From Pseudopedobacter sp. (GTDB lineage Bacteria > Bacteroidota > Bacteroidia > Sphingobacteriales > Sphingobacteriaceae): a stretch of 64,000 nucleotides of DNA. Shown in pieces: positions 56,825 to 64,000 of the stretch (position 1 is the first letter of the stretch; each line of letters starts with the position of its first letter). The notes below the pieces were generated by a model. That model was given only the letters and a program-made list of their open reading frames with translations, made no database searches and was not told the DNA's origin. Made by a program: the position numbers and the translations under genes. The stretch lies in NCBI GenBank assembly GCA_014378105.1, contig JACMOI010000052.1:48520-112519 (forward strand), given 5' to 3'.

Positions 56825-56868
56825 CAAAGTTAGTATTAGTTATCATGTAGCTTTAAGCTACATGATAA
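56825..56868 (-). promoter_or_regulatory. Palindromic operator overlapping the Crp/Fnr promoter
   Basis: TAACTTTG (56825-56832, minus strand) is a -7 box 4 bases before the ATG. Directly upstream, TTATCATGTAGCTT-T-AAGCTACATGATAA (56840-56868) is a perfect inverted repeat with 14-base arms. It covers the spacer and -33 region, where no TTTG is seen. This is the geometry of a dimeric regulator that activates or represses its own promoter. Confidence 0.7.
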
Positions 56869-57163
56869 AAAACGCTATGTGCTGTTAAACAGGGTAGTGT
56901 TTTGTGGAAAATTTCACTTACATTTATTGCTGTTATTTTAGGGTTAGTGTGCTATTTAAATGATACTAGATATACTTTAGATATTTAATACAAAAAAATT
57001 TATTTTTTTGTATTTTTAAGAGCTGCTTATTTAAGTATGCCTGCCTTTTTTACGCAATGGCATGCTATTTGTAATCACTATTTCGTTTATAATTATGTTA
57101 ATTATGTTATTATAAATTGTCAAATTTTTAATTTATTAAATCAAAATCTAAGCTTATTTAACT

Positions 57164-58102
57164 ATGCTTTTAACCTTATGTTTAATACTTCTGCTGATAC
57201 TACTTTTACCAAATTTAATTGTATATTTTCATGCCTATAAATTTACCCATTATAAAAATATAAATCATTCAGCATCTATAAATACCGGAAATCAAACCCT
57301 GATCCGTAAAATGAAATTGTTATTTCTGGGAATTGATAATCCAAGACCTCAAAATAAACTTAAACCCAAAGGTACTTTCGAAACCCTTAAAATAAAAAGT
57401 AATGTAGCGCTTGATTGCTGGTTAATTAAATCAGAATTATCTAAGGGAACTGTTATCTTGTTTCATGGTTATAACGGCGCTAAATCTTTAATGATTGAAA
57501 AAGCTGAAGTTTTTATAAGCTTGGGTTATCATACTTTATTAGTTGATTTTATGGGCTCCGGCGAATCAGAAAGTAATCAAACTACCATTGGTTTTTATGA
57601 AGCAGAGGAAGTTAAAACAACATTTGAATATATAAAAAAAATGGGTGAAAAGAATATTATTCTTTTCGGAACTTCCATGGGAGCTGCTGCTATTATGAAA
57701 GCAGAAAACGACTATCATTTGAGCCCATCTGCTATTATTATAGAATGTCCGTTCGGCAGTATGTTGGAGTCTGTAAGAATTAGGTTCAAAAAGATGAACC
57801 TCCCCCATTTTCCCCTGGCAAATTTGTTGGTTTTCTGGGGAGGTTTATTAAATGGTTTTAATGCGTTCAAACACAATCCCTCAGAATATGCCAGAACAAT
57901 TAAAACTCCAACATTGATAATTTACGGCAAAAAAGATGATAAAGTTTCTCAAAAAGAAATCAATGATATTTTTACAAATCTTAAAGGTTCTAAAACTTTA
58001 CAAACCTATCCTTTGGCGGGCCATGATAATTATTTGCTGCGTTATAAACCAAGGTGGACTGCAGATATTCGATCTTTCCTTTTCTCAACACACATTAAAT
58101 AA
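57164..58102 (+). CDS. Membrane-anchored alpha/beta hydrolase
   Basis: A 312-residue protein with an N-terminal membrane helix (LLTLCLILLLILLLPNLIVYF). The hydrolase core shows LFHGYNGAKSL (oxyanion), the nucleophile elbow GTSMGAA with S171, an acid in YGKKDDKVS (about 262) and a His in LAGHDNYLLRY (about 291), so the triad is complete. It resembles the BEM46/YqkD-like family of predicted esterases facing the periplasm or held at the membrane. The substrate is unknown. It is divergent from the Crp/Fnr gene. Confidence 0.85.
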   Translation: MLLTLCLILLLILLLPNLIVYFHAYKFTHYKNINHSASINTGNQTLIRKMKLLFLGIDNPRPQNKLKPKGTFETLKIKSNVALDCWLIKSELSKGTVILFHGYNGAKSLMIEKAEVFISLGYHTLLVDFMGSGESESNQTTIGFYEAEEVKTTFEYIKKMGEKNIILFGTSMGAAAIMKAENDYHLSPSAIIIECPFGSMLESVRIRFKKMNLPHFPLANLLVFWGGLLNGFNAFKHNPSEYARTIKTPTLIIYGKKDDKVSQKEINDIFTNLKGSKTLQTYPLAGHDNYLLRYKPRWTADIRSFLFSTHIK

Positions 58103-58188
58103 AAAAGTTACATTTTAAAGTTTAATTTAAAGAATTTCCCATTTATAAATACAAAATTTACCTGCCGTTCTTAGAAAATGTCTTTTAA

Positions 58189-59122
58189 ACAAGCAACGCT
58201 GCCGGTACAAATGTAACAGAAGTAATTTCTACAAGAAATCACAATTACAATGTAACTCAGTTTTATTCTTTTGCTATACATCCGGGGGCAGCGCAATCAA
58301 TACTTAATACCGGTATAAATGGTATTGCAACCCATATAAAAGTTTCTCCATTCGCCACAGCTATTACCAACCTTTTTGTTGGCACATTTAATGGCAACTT
58401 GCTTAAAATTACACAAGCCGATAAAGCTCCTGTAATTAATAAAATTGAACTTACTAACCTACCTAAAGGCTTTGTTTTATGTATTGAAAGTGGAAATAAC
58501 GAAGTTGAATTATTAGTGACCTTCTATATTTATAGAATAAAGTCTGTTTGGCACACAAATAACGGAGGAGCTACCTGGAATAATAAAAAAGGCAACTTAC
58601 CGGATATGCCAATGCGCTAAACACTTTTCAATCCTTACAACACAAACCAAGCGATTCTTGCCACTAAAACTTGGGGTGTGAAGTATATTGAGTCTGCTTG
58701 ATTCTATTCCTTCGTGGGTGGCTTCCAATACAGGTATGGGCTATGTTAGAGTTGATATGTTCCAGGCAAGATCATCAGACAGGCAGGTAATTGCAGCTTC
58801 CCATGGCCGCAGCGTGTTTTCCAGTAACGCTTTTAGCTGGCCGGTAGCAACTGCAGCAAGTATTGCAAGTAATTTTCTGAATGTATGTTTTAATTCTGCG
58901 AAGGATATATTTACTATGGCAATTAACAACAATGAATTAAAAACAATATTTGTTGCTTTAATTCATTTGCATGGAAAATTGGTATTTAATAAACAATTTG
59001 CTTTAACAGGTATAACAAATAAAATATCGGTTGAACCAGTCGATATATCTTCCGGAGTATATCTTTTAAGTATAATAGACGAAAATAAATTTTATAAATT
59101 CAGTAAGTTGCAGATTGATTAA
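58189..59122 (+). pseudogene. Decayed VPS10/sortilin-like T9SS protein
   Basis: The frame open from 58189 reads TEVISTRNHNYNVTQFYSFAIHPGA, FVGTFNGNLLKIT, SVWHTNNGGATWNNKKGNLPDMPMR, which is the BNR/VPS10-type repeat of secreted Bacteroidota proteins. A TAA at 58618 replaces the expected Trp, after which TLFNPYNTNQAILATKTWGV continues in the same frame. Near 58690 the frame shifts and goes on as PSWVASNTGMGYVRVDMFQAR, ASHGRSVFSSNAF and a T9SS-like end (GVYLLSIIDE). The N-terminal part and the signal peptide are absent. It cannot make a secreted protein. Confidence 0.8.
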
Positions 59123-59171
59123 AATTAAGTCTGAGTATGCAATATTTTTACGTCGTAATAATAAAAATAAA

Positions 59172-59879
59172 TTATTTAAATTCATAAAATTTGAGGGCCA
59201 TTCCCTTTGTTCTGTGGTAAGCAATAAGACTTTGCCCATTCTTAATTTTAGAATAAACAAAGGATCTGGTGGGTGCTTCACTTTTAAATGTAATAAAGTT
59301 ATCATTCAAAAAGTTTTCTTGTATAACCGGCACCGCAAGGTCATCAACTGTCTGATCCAGGTTGCCCTCATAAAAAAATTCTTCCACATATTGTCGAATC
59401 ACTTCTTCTTTGCGGGTTTTGGTTGCATAGTGCCCTCCCCCATCAATGTATATTGATAAGAGGTCTAATAACGGAAATGAATCACAATAAATACAATTGC
59501 CATTAGACTGAACAATTTTAAAAAAAACTATTGCCTTATAATCATAATCACCAACTGCTTTGATCCAAAAACGATCTTGTGAAGAAGTATCAGAAAATGG
59601 ATAGTAAACGCTGGAATCAAACCACACCTTTTGCAAAATGGGTTTTTCAATGTAAGGATCAAATAAGAGCATACCTTTTTTATGGGAATAATGGTAAGCT
59701 GGCTTATTATATCTTTTTTTTAGGGTGTTCTTTTTAGGTTTAACAGGAACGGGTTGAATAAGCATAGTCCTGTAAACTTTATAATTTCCTTTAAAATCAG
59801 AAACTGTTGTACCTTTTATCTCTATAGTAGTTAGATATATTGTTGTTATAAAAGTTATTAACTTTAGCTTAAAATTCAT
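59172..59879 (-). CDS. Secreted protein of unknown function
   Basis: A 235-residue protein with an N-terminal hydrophobic signal (KLKLITFITTIYLTT, about 4-18). The body has no motif that I recognise. Noteworthy are a Lys/Pro-rich stretch (VPVKPKKNTLKKRYNKP), a possible metal or disulfide pair CIYCDSF (about 133) and IDGGGHYATKTRKEEVIRQYVEEF. No T9SS tail and no lipobox are present, so it may stay in the periplasm. It is convergent with the decayed VPS10-like gene. It could be a lineage-specific protein. Confidence 0.6.
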   Translation of the reverse strand: MNFKLKLITFITTIYLTTIEIKGTTVSDFKGNYKVYRTMLIQPVPVKPKKNTLKKRYNKPAYHYSHKKGMLLFDPYIEKPILQKVWFDSSVYYPFSDTSSQDRFWIKAVGDYDYKAIVFFKIVQSNGNCIYCDSFPLLDLLSIYIDGGGHYATKTRKEEVIRQYVEEFFYEGNLDQTVDDLAVPVIQENFLNDNFITFKSEAPTRSFVYSKIKNGQSLIAYHRTKGMALKFYEFK

Positions 59880-60099
59880 TTCTACAAATATGAAAAAAAA
59901 ATTCTAACATAAAAATTTATGTAATTAGCATAAAAAAAAAGCTATCTGATCAGCAACAGGTGCATATTAACTTTCTTTTAATTTCTGATCAGTAAATTTT
60001 GTAACAGATAATTAAAATTATATAACATTCTGTTTAAGGCCGCAGCAGACATTTGCTGGAGATTTTAATATATAAATCTCAATAAAATAAATCATAAAT

Positions 60100-60729
60100 A
60101 TGAAAAGATTATTTACAATTACTATAACCCTTTTATTCGTTATTTTTTTTCATTTCCAGAGTAGTGCACAGGAAAAATTTGGAAAAACACTTAACCTCGG
60201 TATTGGGGCAGGTGGATATTATGGATATTACGCATATGCTGGCCCTTCATTAGCCGTTTTTAATATAAATTATGAATTTGATGTGGCTAGGAATTTTACC
60301 CTGGCTCCTTCTATCAGCTTTTTTACTGTTGGCCATAGTTACTATTTTAATGGAAATAAAAATTATCCAGCCAGATATTATGCTTACCGCGAAACGGTAG
60401 TTCCTATTGCTCTAAAAGGCACTTACTATTTTGATGAACTGCTTAATGCTAATTCTCATTGGGATTTTTACCTTGCCGGTTCCCTGGGTTTCGCAATTGT
60501 TAATCAGTCATGGGAAGATGGATATCCTGATAACCGTGATTATTACCGTCGTGCAAGCCCATTGTTTATTGATTTGCATATTGGAGCAGAGTACCACTTT
60601 AATAATAAACTAGGAGCATTTCTTGATCTCTCTACCGGGGTTTCAACTATAGGCTTAGCCTTTCACGGACTAAGTAATGAAAACAATAATAACGAAAGTA
60701 CCCGACCTAGAAGAAAAAATTCGAAATAA
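60100..60729 (+). CDS. Outer membrane beta-barrel protein
   Basis: A 209-residue protein with a signal peptide ending SSAQ (about 23). The remainder alternates hydrophobic and polar residues with many Tyr and Gly (LNLGIGAGGYYGYYAYAGPSLAVFNINYEFDVARNFTLAPSISFF, FYLAGSLGFAIVN, LHIGAEYHFNNKLGAFLDLSTGVSTIGLAF), the pattern of a small 8-stranded OmpW/OmpX-like barrel. The end is unusual: instead of a closing aromatic strand it finishes with a polar Asn/Arg-rich tail. Ligand and role are unknown. It is monocistronic with its own terminator. Confidence 0.8.
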   Translation: MKRLFTITITLLFVIFFHFQSSAQEKFGKTLNLGIGAGGYYGYYAYAGPSLAVFNINYEFDVARNFTLAPSISFFTVGHSYYFNGNKNYPARYYAYRETVVPIALKGTYYFDELLNANSHWDFYLAGSLGFAIVNQSWEDGYPDNRDYYRRASPLFIDLHIGAEYHFNNKLGAFLDLSTGVSTIGLAFHGLSNENNNNESTRPRRKNSK

Positions 60730-60764
60730 AGGTGTGATAATTCAAATCTTTTAGAAGGCATCGT

Positions 60765-60810
60765 ATTAAAAAAGCCCTTAATGATGAAATTCATTCAGGG
60801 CTTTTTTAAT
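60765..60810. terminator. Terminator of the beta-barrel gene
   Basis: ATTAAAAAAGCCCT (60765-60778) pairs with AGGGCTTTTTTAAT (60797-60810). The inner AATGA/TCATT extends the stem after one mismatch. It can act in both directions. Confidence 0.8.
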
Positions 60811-61173
60811 ATTTAATTTTATGCCATTAATGTTTTAGCAAAAATTTCATATTTAAAAATACCTGACTTTTAAATATTAATTTGCCTTTTTTAGGTCTAT
60901 TAATGTTTAATTTGCTTATTAATTAACTCATTTATAAGTATATATTAATTAATTTAGTATATTATTTTATTATATTAAAACCTGTGATTTATATAACATA
61001 TTAATATAGCTATGTAACTCTTTTAATTTTTAATTAATGGATATTTGGGAAATTATTTCAACAAATAATAATTATATAGGAATTTATAACTTTAAAATAT
61101 TTAAAGCAAAAACCACAATTGTTGAAATGATTTTTACCAATAGCATTAGTACTATAAAATTTAATTAGAAAGG
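60811..61173. other. AT-rich intergenic region before the response regulator
   Basis: About 360 bases, extremely AT-rich, with TTAATTAA-type words but no gene or convincing hairpin. It presumably holds the promoter of the REC gene. Confidence 0.45.
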
Positions 61174-61614
61174 ATGGAAATTGTGAAGAGTATATTATTG
61201 GTAGACGACGATAAAGATGATCAGGAATTTTTTGTTGATGCATTAAATAAAATTGAAAATGCTGTATTATTTGGGATCGCAAATAATGGAAAAGAGGTGC
61301 TCGAAATACTACTTAATGCCATCATTCTTCCTTCTATTATTTTTATGGATATAAATATGCCAATAATGACCGGGATCGAATGTTTAACAGAAATGAAAAA
61401 GCATTCAGCATTAAAAGCTATACCTGTTATTATGTTAACAACTTCCTTTTATCAAATTGAAATTGTAAAAAAGCTTGGAGCAAATGCCTTTCTTACCAAA
61501 ATGGCAAATGGCAGAACACTTCATGATCAATTGGAGCAAATGATAAAAATAGATTTTATGAATGATAGCAGTTTGGCAGAACAAACATTTATAAACAATG
61601 CACATAAATTTTAA
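61174..61614 (+). CDS. Stand-alone response regulator (REC only)
   Basis: A 146-residue receiver domain without an output domain. The acidic pocket is in LVDDDKDD (11-16), the phosphoacceptor is D59 in FMDINMP, T90 and K109 (LTKM) complete the active site. The DDDKDDQEFF opening is typical of the single-domain Rcp/CheY-like group that pairs with phytochrome or hybrid kinases. It is followed by an AraC regulator and a KaiC-like gene on the same strand. Its kinase is unknown. Confidence 0.92.
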   Translation: MEIVKSILLVDDDKDDQEFFVDALNKIENAVLFGIANNGKEVLEILLNAIILPSIIFMDINMPIMTGIECLTEMKKHSALKAIPVIMLTTSFYQIEIVKKLGANAFLTKMANGRTLHDQLEQMIKIDFMNDSSLAEQTFINNAHKF

Positions 61615-61684
61615 CTTTTGTGGCACATTCAAATGCAAATTAACGCAGACTAACAGTAAGGGTATATTTCAATAAAAAATTAAA

Positions 61685-62236
61685 ATGAAATTATACATCA
61701 AATTCATGGTTAGTATTCGTTGCAAAATGGTTGTAAAAGAATCATTAAAAAAGCTCGGTATTTCAAGTTTAGTCGTGGAATTGGGAATGGTGGAAATATC
61801 AGAAGAAATTACATTAAAACAACGCCAAAAACTGAAGACCATTTTACTTAAATCCGGGTTGGAATTACTCGATAATAAAAAAAGTATTCTGATTGAAAAA
61901 ATAAAGAATGTGATCATTGAAATGATTCATTATTCTGACGATCACCCTAAAATAAACTATTCGGATTATATAAGTCAAAAATTAAATTACGATTATACTT
62001 ACCTGTCAAACATTTTTACAGAAGTTAAAGGAATCACGATCCAACATTATATCATAATTCATAAAATTGAAATGGTAAAAGAGTTATTGTTATATGATGA
62101 ACTTAATCTTAAAGAGATTGCAAACAAACTACATTACAGCAGTGTTTCTCATTTATCTAATCAGTTTAAGAAAGTAACAGGCCTGTCCCCATCTTATTAT
62201 AAGCACGTTAAAGAACAAAGAAAAAACAACCTGTGA
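61685..62236 (+). CDS. AraC family transcription regulator
   Basis: A 183-residue protein. The first 80 residues (VSIRCKMVVKESLKKLGISSLVVELGMVEI) are the short N-terminal module found in many Bacteroidota AraC proteins. Residues 85-180 hold the two HTH motifs: INYSDYISQKLNYDYTYLSNIFTEVKGITIQHYIIIHKIEMVKELL and LNLKEIANKLHYSSVSHLSNQFKKVTGLSPSYYK, the family signature. No sugar-binding cupin is present, so the signal is probably passed by another route, perhaps the REC protein encoded just upstream. Confidence 0.9.
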   Translation: MKLYIKFMVSIRCKMVVKESLKKLGISSLVVELGMVEISEEITLKQRQKLKTILLKSGLELLDNKKSILIEKIKNVIIEMIHYSDDHPKINYSDYISQKLNYDYTYLSNIFTEVKGITIQHYIIIHKIEMVKELLLYDELNLKEIANKLHYSSVSHLSNQFKKVTGLSPSYYKHVKEQRKNNL

Positions 62237-62625
62237 ATTGAGAAATATAAGGTATCAGATTTCTGGTGTTCTTCTATCTTCTTCCCTTCTTCTCCCCATC
62301 TTCCCTACATACCTTTTTACCAGCTCCCCATCTTCCCATCTTACCTTCACACCTTCTCCCCTTTTCCTCCTCATCTTTCATTTTAATTAAAAATGTGTGA
62401 TTTATACAAAATTCTATTTTTTAAATGTAACGATTTAATTTTCCAAAACCTTAGATTTACATTTTATTTTATTAAGTTTATATTCTTATGAAGGCTGACA
62501 ATTTCAATATTATTTTTTATTAGAACAGATCAAATACCCAATTAAAATTATTTTTAATCGAATAAGTCTCACTATATGAAAAGCACCTTTAACCATATTC
62601 AATTGTTCTAAAAACAATTCTACTC
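62237..62625. other. Intergenic region with CT-rich tract
   Basis: Apart from the CT-rich tract (listed separately), the AT-rich right half contains no gene. AATTGTTCT-AAA-AACAATT (about 62600-62618) near the KaiC start is a small imperfect hairpin. Confidence 0.4.
62262..62385. repeat. Imperfect CT-rich tract
   Basis: The plus strand is nearly pure pyrimidine with scattered A and G. It is built from variants of CCATCTTCCC, CACCTTC and TTCTCCCC (for example CTCCCCATCTTCCCATCTTAC). It begins about 25 bases after the AraC stop and is related in word content to the tract at 16178. Confidence 0.6.
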
Positions 62626-64000
62626 ATGCAAAAAGTTAAAAAACTAAAACAGTCCAAATTTATATTTCCGAAATCACTAACTGGTATTCAAGGGTTAGAT
62701 GATATTACAAACGGTGGTTTACCAAAAAACCGCCCAACACTTTTGCTGGGTAATACTGGTTGCGGTAAAACAATTATGGCTATGGAATTTCTTGTTAATG
62801 GAATTGTATTGCATGATGAACCCGCAGTTTTTATGGCCTTTGAAGAAAATACAGATGAGTTATCTTTAAATGTAAAATCTTTGGGTTATAATCTTGAAGA
62901 CCATGTTAATTCGAATAAATTATACCTTGAACATATTAATATAAACCGCAATGAGTTAATTGAAACAGGTAAGTATGATATAGAAGGATTATTTGTAAGG
63001 CTTGGTTTTGCCATAGATAAGGTTAAAGCAAAACGCATTGTACTTGATTCGCTTGATACCTTGTTTTATGGTTTGGATTATAAGATTTTACGTTCAGAAT
63101 TTAGAAGACTTTTTGCCTGGTTAAAAGAAAAAAAAGTAAGTGCCATTATAACTGCAGAGATAGGTGAGACTTTTCTTACCCGCCACGGCTTAGAAGAATA
63201 TGTAGCCGATTGTGTTATAGTGCTTGATAACCGCATATCAAACCAAATCGCTACCAGGCGTTTAAGGATTGTAAAATATAGGGGGTCAATACATGGTAAC
63301 AATGAATATCCATTTATAATTGAAGAAAAAGGCATCACCGTTTTTCCTATCATATCGGAAGCCATGGAACAAAAAATAAGTTCTAAAAGAATCTCTTCAG
63401 GCATTCCTAAATTAGATGAAATGCTGGATAAAAAAGGTTTTTTTGTTGGTAGTAGCATTCTCATTTCGGGCACAGCCGGTACCGGAAAAACAAGTATTGC
63501 AGCCAGTTTTGTTTACAGTGTCTGCAAAACTAAAAAACGTTGTCTTTTTTGTGCCTTTGAAGAAGCACCTAACCAGGTAATAAGAAATATGCGATCAATT
63601 GGTATCAACTTAGATCCAATGATCAGATCCGGTTTATTGCATTTTTATTATTCCCGGCCAACACTTCAAAATCTTGAATTGCATTTTATTTCTATAAAAA
63701 AAATGATATTAGAAATTAAGCCAGCTGTTATTGTTCTTGATCCGATCACAAATCTTATGACAGAAGAACCTAACAGTGACATCAGATCAATGCTTACCCG
63801 TTTTGTAGATTATTTAAAATTGCAACAAATTACGGTGATGTTTACTGCCGCAATAACTGTAGGGTCAATAGAACGTACACCTAGTGATGAAGGAATCTCT
63901 TCTATGGTTGATACCTGGATGATGGTGCAGGATATTGAGTTAAATGCCCAACGTCAAAGAAGTTTGTGTGTAATGAAATCCAGAGGAATGAATCATTCAA
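62626..64000 (+). CDS. KaiC-like dual RecA-fold ATPase, partial
   Basis: The gene is open to the window end (458 codons seen; 3' end missing). It holds two KaiC/RadA-type ATPase modules. Module 1 has TGIQGLDDITNGGLP, Walker A GNTGCGKT (42-49), FMAFEEN with the catalytic glutamates and LDSLDTL. Module 2 has SGIPKLDEMLDKKGFF, Walker A GTAGTGKT (282-289), CAFEEAPNQV and VLDPITNL, and MKSRGMNHS near the edge. This is the architecture of the clock protein KaiC, but it lies far from cyanobacteria; non-cyanobacterial KaiC-like proteins are linked to stress or light signalling. It follows a REC protein and an AraC regulator. Confidence 0.92.
   Translation, partial: MQKVKKLKQSKFIFPKSLTGIQGLDDITNGGLPKNRPTLLLGNTGCGKTIMAMEFLVNGIVLHDEPAVFMAFEENTDELSLNVKSLGYNLEDHVNSNKLYLEHININRNELIETGKYDIEGLFVRLGFAIDKVKAKRIVLDSLDTLFYGLDYKILRSEFRRLFAWLKEKKVSAIITAEIGETFLTRHGLEEYVADCVIVLDNRISNQIATRRLRIVKYRGSIHGNNEYPFIIEEKGITVFPIISEAMEQKISSKRISSGIPKLDEMLDKKGFFVGSSILISGTAGTGKTSIAASFVYSVCKTKKRCLFCAFEEAPNQVIRNMRSIGINLDPMIRSGLLHFYYSRPTLQNLELHFISIKKMILEIKPAVIVLDPITNLMTEEPNSDIRSMLTRFVDYLKLQQITVMFTAAITVGSIERTPSDEGISSMVDTWMMVQDIELNAQRQRSLCVMKSRGMNHS

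Noticed and set aside
57037..57240. Open frame of 67 codons upstream of the alpha/beta hydrolase
   Set aside because: It overlaps the hydrolase N-terminus in another frame and has no recognisable character.
61174..61614. Cognate pairing of this receiver with the PAS kinase at 47883
   Set aside because: They are 12 kb apart with many unrelated genes between; there is no sequence evidence for pairing.

Overview
This window looks like chromosomal DNA of a low-GC member of the Bacteroidota. Several secreted proteins end in a type IX secretion (T9SS, Por) type A sorting tail built around a YPNP-like motif. Promoters, where visible, match the Bacteroidota -7 box TAnnTTTG rather than the E. coli -10 box. 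Shine-Dalgarno sequences are scarce, and typical lineage genes are present: a LuxC-type acyl-CoA reductase beside a dicluster ferredoxin, the Bacteroidota-type arginine decarboxylase, and M13, M48 and M1 peptidases. The exact class cannot be fixed from the sequence alone.

Layout. 0.4-9.8 kb: a cold-shock protein, a secreted T9SS protein, two GNAT acetyltransferases plus a decayed third, a transglutaminase-like protein, a CDP-alcohol phosphatidyltransferase, a fatty acid desaturase, a T9SS surface protein coupled to a small Cys-rich CWC protein, and a J-domain-like protein. 9.9-21 kb: gyrA, an M1 peptidase, fdhD, parE, an OmpA/TPR lipoprotein and ftsE with its small partner. 21-26 kb: a minus-strand run lolD-recQ-glycosyltransferase-glycosyltransferase in which the last three genes start with TTG. 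26-33 kb: M13 and M48 peptidases, a sterol-desaturase-like hydroxylase, an HTH regulator divergent from an SRPBCC / zinc-ribbon / membrane-protein operon, and an aldose 1-epimerase-like protein. 33.3-35.5 kb: tRNA-Leu(GAG) followed by a genomic scar with an unknown broken gene, a lipase fragment and an internally deleted IS1380-type transposase. 35.5-43.4 kb: a flavoprotein, a 45-residue basic protein, arginine decarboxylase divergent from arginase, acyl-CoA reductase divergent from ferredoxin, a DEAD-box helicase and rlmF. 43.9-53.5 kb: a 1084-residue SBBP-propeller T9SS protein with a decayed paralogue upstream, a PAS histidine kinase, ftsB-like, eno, carA and a broken T9SS gene. 53.8-64 kb: YtxH protein, cyclophilin, thioredoxin-like protein, DUF2892 protein, a Crp/Fnr regulator with a striking palindrome in its promoter, an alpha/beta hydrolase, a decayed VPS10/sortilin-like T9SS gene, and finally a response regulator - AraC regulator - KaiC-like ATPase series cut by the window end.

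Themes. Three T9SS-cargo-related genes are decayed while at least four related ones are intact, which suggests turnover of the surface proteome. Several promoter boxes lie only 2-8 bases from the start codon, which implies leaderless or nearly leaderless mRNAs. I found no CRISPR array, prophage or obvious defence island. The most promising uncharacterised units are the HTH/SRPBCC/zinc-ribbon locus with its repeated ACATTTGT sites, the palindromic Crp/Fnr promoter, and the REC-AraC-KaiC cluster.
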